The position numbers and the translations under genes are program-made. From an uncultured bacterium (GTDB taxonomy: Bacteria > Bacteroidota > Bacteroidia > Chitinophagales > CAIOSU01), in contig CAIOSU010000204.1 of assembly GCA_903861055.1 (NCBI GenBank), positions 1 to 8,358 of the forward strand: a DNA stretch of 8,358 nt, read 5' to 3'. Position 1 is the first letter of the stretch; each line of letters opens with the position of its first letter. The notes beneath the pieces are model-generated. The model saw only the letters and a program-made list of their open reading frames with translations. It was not told the origin of the DNA and searched no databases. Positions 1 to 6,978 of this stretch are shown here, piece after piece.

Positions 1-2
1 AA

Positions 3-10
3 TATATTTG
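3..10 (+). promoter_or_regulatory. Candidate -7 promoter box for the LytTR regulator
   Basis: TATATTTG is an exact match to the Bacteroidota -7 consensus TAnnTTTG. It ends 24 bases before the ATG at 35, which would give a leader of roughly 20 nt. The -33 partner would lie outside the window, so this rests on one short box in AT-rich DNA. Confidence 0.4.
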
Positions 11-34
11 CTTTTATTTTGAATTTGGATACAG

Positions 35-721
35 ATGAGATGTGCTATTGTTGATGATGATGAGTTGTCCATAAGGTTAATAACCGAATACATTAACCAA
101 ACCGACTTTCTCAATTTGGTTGGTGCTTATTCAAGTGCCATCAAGGCATCTAATGTGCTTTTGCGTGAACCTGTCGATTTGATTTTTCTGGATGTGGAAA
201 TGCCAGACATGACCGGTTTGGAACTGATAAAAAGCCTAGAGCGTAAGCCGCAAATTATTCTCATTACCTCAAAAAAGGATTACGCAATAGAGGCGTTTGA
301 GTATCAAGTAGCCGATTATTTATTAAAACCAGTTGGGTATTCACGTTTTCTAAAAGCTGTAACCAAGGCACGTGAGCTGCTAGAAGTGAAGCAAAAAAGC
401 GCTTCGGCACCTAAACATTTGTATATAAAAGAAGATAGTGTATTGGTAAATGTTGCGCTAAACGATATTGTTTGGATTGAAGCTCTGGGCGATTATGTTA
501 CCATTCACCTAACCGACAAAAAGCATACCGTGCTTACTACCATGAAAGCAATGGATGGTAAATTGCCTCCAGAAGAGTTTATGCGTGTGCACCGGTCGTT
601 TATTGTGCGTGTCGATAAAATAAGCAACCTTGATGGCAATATGCTAGTAGTTGGCAAAAAGTTAGTGCCCATTGGCAAATCATATCGTAAGGCATTGATG
701 GACCGGTTGAACATTGTGTAA
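35..721 (+). CDS. LytTR-family response regulator transcription factor
   Basis: This is a 228-residue two-domain response regulator (LytR/AlgR type) that should bind DNA when phosphorylated by a sensor kinase. Residues 1-115 are a receiver domain. The acidic pair is D8/D9 in the IVDDDE segment, the phosphoacceptor is D53 in LDVEMP, T78 is the switch residue in ILITS, and K98 is the conserved lysine in LLKPV. Residues about 128-225 form the LytTR DNA-binding domain, with the typical segments VWIEALGDYVTI, FMRVHRSFIV and VPIGKSYR. All key residues are present and the length is normal for the family. The ATG at 35 begins directly at the first receiver strand; there is no strong ribosome binding site. 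It runs toward the sensor kinase gene, with stops 11 bp apart. The two are plausible partners, although they cannot share one transcript. Confidence 0.95.
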   Translation: MRCAIVDDDELSIRLITEYINQTDFLNLVGAYSSAIKASNVLLREPVDLIFLDVEMPDMTGLELIKSLERKPQIILITSKKDYAIEAFEYQVADYLLKPVGYSRFLKAVTKARELLEVKQKSASAPKHLYIKEDSVLVNVALNDIVWIEALGDYVTIHLTDKKHTVLTTMKAMDGKLPPEEFMRVHRSFIVRVDKISNLDGNMLVVGKKLVPIGKSYRKALMDRLNIV

Positions 722-732
722 CAGCCAATCTG

Positions 733-3700
733 CTATCTAGGCACTTTAATTTCTACCACTACCCCTTTTCCAGGCTTGGTTTTAATATTGATGGTACCCT
801 TCATCAATTCTACTCTTACTTGTATATTCTTTAAACCCAGACCTGTGTTTCGGCCTCCTTTTAAATAAGCAGGGTCGAAACCAATTCCATCATCTTCTGA
901 TACCCATTCTATTTCTTCAGGGCCTATATGGCACCTAATAACCAAGTTTTGAGCCCCTGAGTGCTTTTGGGCATTGCTTATTATTTCTTGGGCAATACGG
1001 TAAAAATTAATTTCATTCGATTCGCCAATGCGCTCGTCCTGTCCGGTTATCTGCAGGCTTATGTTAAGTGTACTCGATTTCATGGCCCTATTACACATTT
1101 CTTCAAGTGCAGCTTGTAAGCCCTCTTCAGCTAGCAGGTATGGCATTAAGTTGTGCGATATATTGCGCACTTCTTGTATAGCACTGCCCATAAGAAGTTG
1201 CAAATTAGATAAGTACTCATATAATTTACCCTCTTTGCTACTATTCAAGGCCGTATCAAGGGCCATTAAGTTTAGGCTTGCGGCCGTTAAAGTTTGCCCA
1301 AGGCCATCGTGCAAATCTTCCGAAATACGTTTTTGTTCTTGGTTTTGACCTTCAATAAGCGCTTGCGACACGGCATACTCATTTTTTAGTTTTTCGAGCT
1401 GTAGCTTTTGCGATTGTGTTTTAAGCTGCTCCTCTAACAATTTTTGACGCTCTTTGTAGCCTGCTAGTTGTAGCCTAAAGAACAAGTAAAAAATTAGAAC
1501 CACAATAATTGCCAATACAGTTTTAAACCAGATAGTGCTCCACACCGCTGGCACTATTCTTACCTCTATTGATAAGCCTTCCTCGTTCCAATACCCATCT
1601 TTGTTCGATGCCCTTACTTTAAATATATACTTGCCCGGCGGCAAGTTTGAGTAGTTAGCTTGTCGCATAGCCCCTGGGTATATCCAGTCTGCATCAAAAC
1701 CCTCTAGCTTGTATGCATATTTATTGTTTTCGGGAGCCGTAAAATCGAGTGCGGCAAACTCAAAAGTTATATTGTTCTCGTCGTAGTTGAGCAATATGTT
1801 TTTGGTAGTGGCTACTGCATTGCTAAGCGGGTACGATTTGTTAAATACTCTAAAATCGGTAAGTACCACTGGAGGCGGTGTTGTGTTAAACTTCAATTGG
1901 TCAGAAAAAAACGAATTGAGCCCATTAATACCTCCGAAGAACATTTTTCCGTTGCTAGCTTTGTAAAAAGCCCCTGCATTAAACTCATTACTTTGCAGCC
2001 CATCGGTTTTGTTAAACCGATGCCAAGTGCCACTTCGCTTGCTGTAGCTAAACAATCCATTGTCAGAACTAAGCCATAAATTGCGTTCTTTATCTTCTAA
2101 AATGCCATAAATCGTTAGTTTCGAATACGAGTCATCATAATTGATGCAAGCAAATTCCATTGCATCGAACTTCAACCCGTTGCATTTATAGTTTGCTTGA
2201 TATAGGCCATTGCCCTGCGTTCCAATCCAAATATTGTTTGATGCATCTTTATGCAAGCAATAAATACCAACGGGCAATGCCGATTTATTAGCCGGATATT
2301 GTAAATCAGGGAATTTTACCGTTTTACCCGTCGCTATTTCAAAGTACATAAGGCCCATATCAGTACCCAACCAAAGGTATCCTGGTTTGTCTTCGATAAT
2401 GGAGCGAACAAACGGCACTGGATTGGTCTCATTTACTGACGGGAAGTGGGTAAATGTTTGGGCTTCGCGGTTAAAAAGATCAAGCCCTCTGTGGGTTCCA
2501 ACCCATAGGCGCTGTTCTGAGTCGAGCAACAAAGAAAGCACGTGCCCGTTGCTCAAGCTATTTGAATCCTTTTCATTGTTCTGGAAAACCTGGAACGTAC
2601 TCGTTAGCGGATTAAAGAGTTGCAAGCCCCCACCTTCAAGCCCCAGCCAAATTTTCCCGTTTTTTTCTTCCTTAAGGCAATAAACTGCCGAGCTGCTCAA
2701 GTTATACTCCGTGTTCAGTTTCGATTCGTATAACCGAAAGGTGCTCGCTGTTTGGTTATATACCATTAGCCCGCCGTATAAACCGATGTACAAGTTGTGC
2801 TTGCCATCTTCCAGTATGGCCCTAATACTGTTAGATGGTAAACTTGCCGGATTAGAAGGTATGTGCCTGTGAAGTTTAAAATTTTGGTTGGGCGCCAGCA
2901 TATTTATGCCACCGCCATTAGTGCCAATCCATAAGTTTTGGGTTCTGTCAACAAATAACATCCTTACATCGTTGTAATTCAGCGAAGTGCCACTGTAAGC
3001 GTCGTGCTGGTAGTGCTGCCATGCGCGGGTTTCGATATTTAGTTTCATTATACCTTGCGGGTATACCGCTAACCAAACATAATTGCTATCGGTTTGTGCA
3101 AATGCCGTAACCGAAGCCACAGGATAATGCATTGGGTTTATGCTGAACGAATTGAAACAGTTTGCTGCTCTATCATATAACCATCCGTTATTTTCACTGC
3201 CCACCCAAATACGAGCTTTGCTATCTCTAAAAACGGTGTACACGTGAAAATCGGCGAAGTTATGCTGCTCAAAAGTGAAATGCTCAAAACTATCACGATC
3301 AATAAAATACCGGCTCAACCCTGTGGAATATGTTCCTACCCACAACTCGCGTTCGGGTGTATAGCACAAGCTGTAAATAGTATTTGATGTGGGTGCATTT
3401 GTTTCGCCCGGTTGGTGATAGTAATGTTTATATAAGCCCGTTTTAGGATCTAATTTGTACAGTCCATCTTCTCGGGTGCCTACCCATACGTACCCTTCTC
3501 CATCAATGGCCAACTCCTGTATGGCACTCAACTGGGTGTCTTTGCCTTTTATGGGCACAAATGAATAGTGCTGGAAAGTTTGTTTTTTGTGGCAATATCT
3601 GCTAAGTGTACCATTGCTGGCACCGGCCCAAATGTTACCTCCACTATCCACTATCAGCGACAAGATGTTGTTGCCGCCTATGGAATTAGAATCAGCTCGG

Positions 3701-3942
3701 TTGCGCTGAAAAACCTTGAAGTTGTAACCGTCGTATAGGTTAAGTCCATTTTTAGTGCCAAACCACAAAAAACCCAAACTGTCTTGGCAGATGGCAACTA
3801 CAGTGCTTTGCGACAGTCCATCGTCAATAGTTATGCTCCTAAACCTTTGCTCTTCGGGTTGGGCAAACAATTTATTATTGTCTAGCAAAAAAAATGCTAC
3901 ACATATTGCAATAAAACTTAAACAAAAAAGATTTAAACGCAC
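733..3942 (-). CDS. Two-component sensor histidine kinase with double beta-propeller sensor (Reg_prop, Y_Y_Y, HisKA_3, HATPase_c)
   Basis: This is a large membrane sensor kinase. Numbering starts at GTG 3942, giving 1069 residues. A signal peptide (about 1-27, ending near LFAQ) exports the sensor. Fourteen (L/I/V)WxG-type propeller blade motifs run from about residue 58 to 680, enough for two seven-bladed propellers. A Y_Y_Y domain follows (about 722-795), then one membrane helix (about 801-822) and a coiled coil. The DHp domain carries H878 in EDLHDGLGQ, the HisKA_3/NarX-type motif. The ATPase domain has the N box around N990 (EIISNAQKHS), the D box DDGIGF and the G box GLGL. There is no C-terminal receiver or AraC domain, so it is not the fused hybrid type. 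The frame is open to a TTG at 3981 and contains no ATG near its 5' end. I chose GTG 3942 because it gives a compact signal peptide (RLN then LFCLSFIAICVAFFLL). In many Bacteroidota, propeller sensors of this type respond to carbohydrates; the ligand here is unknown. Confidence 0.93.
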   Translation of the reverse strand: MRLNLFCLSFIAICVAFFLLDNNKLFAQPEEQRFRSITIDDGLSQSTVVAICQDSLGFLWFGTKNGLNLYDGYNFKVFQRNRADSNSIGGNNILSLIVDSGGNIWAGASNGTLSRYCHKKQTFQHYSFVPIKGKDTQLSAIQELAIDGEGYVWVGTREDGLYKLDPKTGLYKHYYHQPGETNAPTSNTIYSLCYTPERELWVGTYSTGLSRYFIDRDSFEHFTFEQHNFADFHVYTVFRDSKARIWVGSENNGWLYDRAANCFNSFSINPMHYPVASVTAFAQTDSNYVWLAVYPQGIMKLNIETRAWQHYQHDAYSGTSLNYNDVRMLFVDRTQNLWIGTNGGGINMLAPNQNFKLHRHIPSNPASLPSNSIRAILEDGKHNLYIGLYGGLMVYNQTASTFRLYESKLNTEYNLSSSAVYCLKEEKNGKIWLGLEGGGLQLFNPLTSTFQVFQNNEKDSNSLSNGHVLSLLLDSEQRLWVGTHRGLDLFNREAQTFTHFPSVNETNPVPFVRSIIEDKPGYLWLGTDMGLMYFEIATGKTVKFPDLQYPANKSALPVGIYCLHKDASNNIWIGTQGNGLYQANYKCNGLKFDAMEFACINYDDSYSKLTIYGILEDKERNLWLSSDNGLFSYSKRSGTWHRFNKTDGLQSNEFNAGAFYKASNGKMFFGGINGLNSFFSDQLKFNTTPPPVVLTDFRVFNKSYPLSNAVATTKNILLNYDENNITFEFAALDFTAPENNKYAYKLEGFDADWIYPGAMRQANYSNLPPGKYIFKVRASNKDGYWNEEGLSIEVRIVPAVWSTIWFKTVLAIIVVLIFYLFFRLQLAGYKERQKLLEEQLKTQSQKLQLEKLKNEYAVSQALIEGQNQEQKRISEDLHDGLGQTLTAASLNLMALDTALNSSKEGKLYEYLSNLQLLMGSAIQEVRNISHNLMPYLLAEEGLQAALEEMCNRAMKSSTLNISLQITGQDERIGESNEINFYRIAQEIISNAQKHSGAQNLVIRCHIGPEEIEWVSEDDGIGFDPAYLKGGRNTGLGLKNIQVRVELMKGTINIKTKPGKGVVVEIKVPR

Positions 3943-4032
3943 GACAGCAATATGCAATTTTGGATAGCTAAATATACACAACCACTAATGATATGTTGTG
4001 TAAATTAAGAAAGTTGATACATAAAACAATAT

Positions 4033-4695
4033 CTAATCTTTCGAATCCATTACCACTCCTATAAAATTATCTATTTTCTTGGTCAGGTCGGGCACACTTT
4101 GCTTAAACAAACCTTGTGTGCGCAGGGTAAAATAATCACGAAACGCTTTTTGTAAGCTCAGCCCGTTTTGCATCAAAAATTCTGGCTCCGATATGGCGTC
4201 AAAAAACATTTTGTCGTTTAGCACCAGTATTGCAGGGTCAATGTCGTTAAACACGCCACCATCAATACCTCTGCTGTAAAATGCCTTGAGCATAGTAGCA
4301 GCATACTCTCTAAAAAACTCAACCCGTTTCCAAATTTCGGGGTATAGGTTCTTTAAATCCAACAAAAACTCGGTTGATATGCCCGAAATTTCGGCAAAAA
4401 ATAAATGGATAGAATTAAAGTAGCGGTCAATATATGGTTGGCTATCGTCAAACAACATCTCCTTAAATGAGCCTATATCGTTTAGCTTCACCACCAACGC
4501 CATCTCAATAATTTCTTCCCGACTGCTAAAATGCTTATACAAAGTGGCCTTGCTTATATTTAACTGTGTGGCCACTTCGTTCATAGAGAGTTTCTTCAAG
4601 CCATTTTTTATGTATATCGGCAAAAGCACCCTCGCCCACTCCTCTTTTTGCGAAGGATTGTCAATACGCTCTTTAACTACTGGTTTTCGTCCCAC
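4033..4695 (-). CDS. TetR-family transcriptional regulator, likely repressor of the divergent alkB
   Basis: This 220-residue protein has the TetR layout: an N-terminal helix-turn-helix followed by an all-helical ligand-binding and dimerisation domain. The HTH is visible at about residues 37-57, with MNEVATQLNISKATLYKHF holding the recognition helix (SKATLYKHF) typical of the family, then the SSREEII helix. The C-terminal domain (about 70-215) is diverse in this family and gives no ligand. The start is GTG 4695; an in-frame TAA lies five codons upstream, so no ATG alternative exists. The gene is divergent from alkB with 129 bp between starts, and a perfect palindrome in that gap (4753-4782) is the probable binding site. 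This arrangement is classic for an autoregulated repressor released by the substrate or product of the neighbouring enzyme. The sensor kinase lies 90 bp downstream on the same strand; I see no terminator between, so read-through is possible. Confidence 0.9.
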   Translation of the reverse strand: MGRKPVVKERIDNPSQKEEWARVLLPIYIKNGLKKLSMNEVATQLNISKATLYKHFSSREEIIEMALVVKLNDIGSFKEMLFDDSQPYIDRYFNSIHLFFAEISGISTEFLLDLKNLYPEIWKRVEFFREYAATMLKAFYSRGIDGGVFNDIDPAILVLNDKMFFDAISEPEFLMQNGLSLQKAFRDYFTLRTQGLFKQSVPDLTKKIDNFIGVVMDSKD

Positions 4696-4734
4696 TGCTG
4701 TACCAATTTATGAGGTGCCCCAAAGCATCTCGTA

Positions 4735-4742
4735 CAAAGTTG
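4735..4742 (-). promoter_or_regulatory. Weak candidate -7 box for the tetR gene
   Basis: Read on the minus strand this is CAACTTTG, matching TAnnTTTG except for the first base. It would start transcription about 30 nt before the GTG at 4695. Its -33 region would fall on the palindrome at 4753-4782, which would fit autoregulation. There is no good -33 sequence. Confidence 0.22.
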
Positions 4743-4752
4743 AATACAATCT

Positions 4753-4782
4753 AGTAAACTATTTTCACGTTTATAGTTTACT
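4753..4782. promoter_or_regulatory. Perfect palindromic operator in the tetR-alkB intergenic region
   Basis: AGTAAACTAT (4753-4762) and ATAGTTTACT (4773-4782) are exact reverse complements, separated by 10 bases (4763-4772). Arm centres are 20 bp apart, about two helical turns, suiting a dimeric or paired-dimer TetR protein. The right arm overlaps the likely -33 position of alkB (about 4777-4780), so binding should block alkB transcription. The site also sits where the tetR -33 region is expected. The symmetry is seen directly; its use by this TetR protein is inferred from position. Confidence 0.72.
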
Positions 4783-4807
4783 TTTAAAAAACAATTTCCT
4801 ATATTTG
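4777..4807 (+). promoter_or_regulatory. Candidate alkB promoter (TTTA-N19-TATATTTG)
   Basis: TATATTTG at 4800-4807 matches the Bacteroidota -7 consensus TAnnTTTG exactly. TTTA at 4777-4780 lies 19 bases upstream, the usual spacing, and differs from the expected TTTG by one base. The start point would fall near 4812-4814, leaving only about 11-13 nt before the alkB ATG. The -33 box lies inside the right arm of the palindromic operator. Confidence 0.55.
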
Positions 4808-4824
4808 GTTAAAATGCTCCTGCT

Positions 4825-5934
4825 ATGAGTACTTACACATCATCAATTCAATGGCGCGACATGAAGTATGCGCTAGGCTATTTGGCCCCAGCGTCAGCTG
4901 TTGTGGCTATATATTTTGGGGGTATAGTTTCGTTTCTTACCCCGTTCATCATGTTTGTACTCATTCCTATTCTGGAGTTTTTCTTTACAGGCACCGATGT
5001 CAATTTCACCAAAGAAGAAGAAGAAACTGCCAAAGGGAAATGGATTTTTGATGCCATGCTGTACATAAATGTGCCTATACAATGGGGAGTTATTATTTAT
5101 ATGCTTTTCAGGGTTACGGGTGGCGACCTGGAGACGTACGAAATAGTGGGCATGATAGTTAGCGCTGGCATGTGCTGCGGCATATTGGGCATTAATGTAG
5201 CCCATGAGCTAGGCCACCGCCGCAAGTGGTATGAGCAGTGGATGGCAAAAGCTCTATTGTTAAGCAGCCTATATATGCAGTTTTATATTGAGCACAACCG
5301 CGGCCACCACAAAAACGTAGCTACCGATGAAGACCCTGCCTCATCTCGCTACGGTGAGCCCATTTACTTTTTCATCCCCCGCTCCATCATTTTCGGCTAT
5401 ATTGGCGCCTGGAAACTGGAGTTTGACCGATTGCGCAAAGCCAATAGCTTCCTTTTTGGCTGGAGCAACGAAATGGTTCGTTTTCATGTTTACGAAATAG
5501 CTGCCGTTGCAGCCGTGTATTTCATTTTCGGTGGGTTGGGTGCCCTAGCGTTTATTGGTGCTGCTGCTGGTGGATACTTTTTGCTTGAGTCGGTAAACTA
5601 CATTGAGCACTACGGTTTGCGCCGCAAAGAAGTGGCACCGGGCCGATACGAAAAGTGTATGCCTTGGCATAGCTGGAACAGCGACCACACATTTGGCCGC
5701 ATCATGCTATACGACCTTACTCGCCATAGCGACCACCACTATCTTGCTGGTCGGAAGTACCAAGTGTTGCGTCATTTCGAGGATAGCCCACAGTTGCCTA
5801 TAGGTTACCCAGCTGCGATAGTGCTATCGTTCATACCCCCATTGTGGTTTGCCTACATGCACCCCAAAATTGCCAAAATAGAAAAAGGTGCCCACCCTGA
5901 GATTAAGAAGGATTATGGTATGGCTACTGCGTAA
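4825..5934 (+). CDS. alkB: Alkane 1-monooxygenase (AlkB-type integral-membrane di-iron hydroxylase)
   Basis: This 369-residue protein belongs to the membrane fatty-acid desaturase/hydroxylase superfamily. Such enzymes hydroxylate terminal methyl groups of alkanes or similar chains at a di-iron centre, using electrons from rubredoxin. All AlkB histidine motifs are present in order: HELGH (H127, H131), EHNRGHHKNVATDEDPAS (H157, H161, H162), NYIEHYG (H262) and LTRHSDHH (H301, H304, H305). NYIEHYG and the ATxEDPAS extension separate AlkB from ordinary desaturases. Hydrophobic segments lie at about 15-50, 75-95, 104-125, 185-195, 222-255 and 328-345. It is somewhat shorter than Pseudomonas AlkB (about 400 residues), and no rubredoxin domain or rubredoxin gene is visible nearby, so electron partners must be encoded elsewhere. 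ATG 4825 follows the promoter box closely. Substrate range cannot be read from sequence; medium-chain alkanes or fatty-acid-like chains are possible. Confidence 0.92.
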   Translation: MSTYTSSIQWRDMKYALGYLAPASAVVAIYFGGIVSFLTPFIMFVLIPILEFFFTGTDVNFTKEEEETAKGKWIFDAMLYINVPIQWGVIIYMLFRVTGGDLETYEIVGMIVSAGMCCGILGINVAHELGHRRKWYEQWMAKALLLSSLYMQFYIEHNRGHHKNVATDEDPASSRYGEPIYFFIPRSIIFGYIGAWKLEFDRLRKANSFLFGWSNEMVRFHVYEIAAVAAVYFIFGGLGALAFIGAAAGGYFLLESVNYIEHYGLRRKEVAPGRYEKCMPWHSWNSDHTFGRIMLYDLTRHSDHHYLAGRKYQVLRHFEDSPQLPIGYPAAIVLSFIPPLWFAYMHPKIAKIEKGAHPEIKKDYGMATA

Positions 5935-5937
5935 TTG

Positions 5938-6669
5938 CTATTGCCCCACCTTTGCCAATGCCAATTCCAATTGTGCCTCAATAGCATCTACGCTATGGTA
6001 TAGTTGCTCGAAAGACTCAATGGTGTAGTACTCCACTTGGAACTTCTCTTTAACGTATGGGCTATCAAAAATGGCCTGTATGTCGAAAGGCTTGCGCACA
6101 GGCAACGGAGACTCTAACGAATAAACCGACTCTCCGATAGAAGACAATATACCCGCACCATATATCTCTATTTGGTCTTGCTCTTTTATCAAGCCAAACT
6201 CAATGGTGAACCAGTACAAGCGGCTCATCAGCTCTACGGCCCATGGGTTTTTAATGTACTTAAGTGCAATGCGGCTTATGCCTTGCAAAAAGTCTACGTA
6301 TGGTTGATTTACCAACAATGGCACGTGGCCAAATACGTCATGGAACATATCAGGCTCTTCCAAGTATTCCAGTTCGCTCATTTTACGAATCCAAGTAGTG
6401 GCAGGAAATTTCTTTTCGGCTAATAGTTCAAAGAAATGGTCGTCGGCAACAATGCCAGGCACCTCATATATGCACCAACCAGTTAGTTTGGCCAAACGCT
6501 CGTTTACCTCACTAAATTTAGGAATTCGATCCGGCTCAAAGCCTGCCAATTCAATGCCCTCCAAATACGCAGCATTGGCGCGACCTTTCAAGTTCACCAT
6601 TTGCTTACCGAAAAGGATAGACCACACTTCGTGGTTTTCGGCGGTATATTGGTCATATTGCTGTTTCAT
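5938..6669 (-). CDS. phhA: Phenylalanine 4-monooxygenase (monodomain bacterial type)
   Basis: This enzyme hydroxylates L-phenylalanine to L-tyrosine with tetrahydropterin and oxygen at a mononuclear non-haem iron. It is 243 residues long and consists of the catalytic domain only, without the regulatory ACT domain of animal enzymes; it is slightly short for bacterial forms. The iron ligands are visible as H110 and H115 in MFHDVFGHVPLL and E157 in YWFTIEFGL. Other family segments are the pterin-side VPGIVADDHFFELLAEKKFP and the later GAGILSSIGE. ATG 6669 is the natural start; no Shine-Dalgarno is present because the upstream DNA is repeat sequence. The gene converges on alkB with a 3-bp gap between stop codons and no terminator between. 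No pterin dehydratase or dihydropteridine reductase gene is in the window. With hppD further upstream on the same strand, it points to phenylalanine/tyrosine catabolism. Confidence 0.95.
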   Translation of the reverse strand: MKQQYDQYTAENHEVWSILFGKQMVNLKGRANAAYLEGIELAGFEPDRIPKFSEVNERLAKLTGWCIYEVPGIVADDHFFELLAEKKFPATTWIRKMSELEYLEEPDMFHDVFGHVPLLVNQPYVDFLQGISRIALKYIKNPWAVELMSRLYWFTIEFGLIKEQDQIEIYGAGILSSIGESVYSLESPLPVRKPFDIQAIFDSPYVKEKFQVEYYTIESFEQLYHSVDAIEAQLELALAKVGQ

Positions 6670-6681
6670 GTTGGTTATTGA

Positions 6682-6768
6682 TTTATTGGTTGCTTGTTAT
6701 TGATTAATGGGTCAACTGGTTAATTAGCTATTGGTATACTGGTTTATTGGTTGCTTGTTATTGATTAA
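6682..6768. repeat. Perfect 26-bp direct repeat (6682-6707 and 6743-6768)
   Basis: Both copies begin TTTATTGGTTGC and end TTGATTAA, are identical over 26 bases, and start 61 bp apart. Exact identity in non-coding DNA suggests recent duplication within the larger element at 6671-6856. Confidence 0.8.
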
Positions 6769-6787
6769 AGGGCATTACATTTTTAGT

Positions 6788-6818
6788 CCAATTTATTATT
6801 AACATCTTAATCAATCAA
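6788..6818 (-). promoter_or_regulatory. phhA: Weak candidate promoter for phhA inside the repeat element
   Basis: On the minus strand TTG (6818-6816) is followed 20 bases later by TAAATTGG (6795-6788), one mismatch from TAnnTTTG. A start near 6782 would give a leader of about 110 nt. No exact -7 box occurs anywhere between the upstream terminator and the phhA ATG, so this is the best of weak options. Confidence 0.2.
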
Positions 6819-6854
6819 TTAACTAATACACCTATCAACTAGTAACCAATAACC

Positions 6855-6890
6855 AAACAAAAAAAGGCCCACTCCGTGGGGAGCAGGCCT
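6855..6890 (-). terminator. Intrinsic terminator, minus strand, upstream of phhA
   Basis: Read on the minus strand, AGGCCUGCUCC (6890-6880) pairs with GGAGUGGGCCU (6875-6865) around a CCAC loop: 11 continuous pairs including two G-U wobbles. Six U residues, a G and three more U follow (6864-6855). On the plus strand the same positions give C-A mismatches and no U tract, so the signal is strand-specific. It would end an RNA coming from about 7190-6900 and shield phhA from upstream transcription, or act as an attenuator. Confidence 0.82.
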
Positions 6891-6915
6891 TACTATATAA
6901 TCATAGCATCAATAC

Positions 6916-6978
6916 CTATCCCCTATGCACCTGCGGCACATAATGAGCTGGATAATAGATATTGCTGGTAAAGTTCAT
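6916..6978 (-). CDS. Possible 20-codon aromatic-rich small ORF or leader peptide
   Basis: ATG 6978 opens a 20-codon frame ending at TAG 6916. It encodes one Phe, three Tyr (including the segment IYYPAHY) and three Pro. AGGAG lies 12 bases before the ATG, a little far for a typical ribosome site but notable in a window that otherwise lacks them. An in-frame TAG just upstream fixes the frame. The stop lies about 26 nt before the terminator hairpin, the usual layout for either a small gene or a leader peptide. Because the next gene downstream is phenylalanine hydroxylase, control by Phe/Tyr supply is conceivable. I do not recognise the peptide. It overlaps the alternative 76-codon ORF in another frame, and at most one is likely real. 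Confidence 0.25.
   Translation of the reverse strand: MNFTSNIYYPAHYVPQVHRG

Larger units (their letters stand above)
6671..6856. repeat. 186-bp AT-rich inverted-repeat element forming the phhA leader
   Basis: The segment begins with TTGGTTATTG (6671-6680) and ends with the exact reverse complement CAATAACCAA (6847-6856). Inside are further copies of ATTGGTT/AACCAAT-like words, a nested inverted pair TTGATTAA (6761-6768) and TTAATCAA (6807-6814), and a perfect 26-bp direct repeat. No ORF of note is present. It starts one base from the phhA ATG, so it forms the whole untranslated leader, and it stops where the minus-strand terminator begins. It looks like a small non-autonomous palindromic element or decayed repeat. 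The symmetry is directly seen; mobility is only inferred. Confidence 0.6.

Noticed and set aside
1028..2683. Open frames of 60-106 codons on the plus strand inside the sensor kinase gene (1028-1348, 1897-2079, 2387-2683)
   Set aside because: They lie antisense to a fully explained kinase frame with continuous domain motifs, and their products resemble no family and lack start signals.
4878..5205. Minus- and plus-frame ORFs overlapping the 5' part of alkB
   Set aside because: The alkB frame carries every family motif; these frames are low-complexity shadows of membrane-segment codons.
4825..5934. Fatty-acid desaturase as an alternative to AlkB
   Set aside because: NYIEHYG, the ATDEDPAS extension after the second histidine box and LTRHSDHH are AlkB-specific rather than desaturase-like.
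6172..6703. Plus-strand ORFs opposite phhA
   Set aside because: They are antisense to an enzyme with its iron ligands intact and have no recognisable features.
6865..6890. The hairpin near 6877 read as a plus-strand terminator
   Set aside because: On the plus strand the two wobble pairs become C-A mismatches and there is no U tract; the A tract lies on the wrong side.
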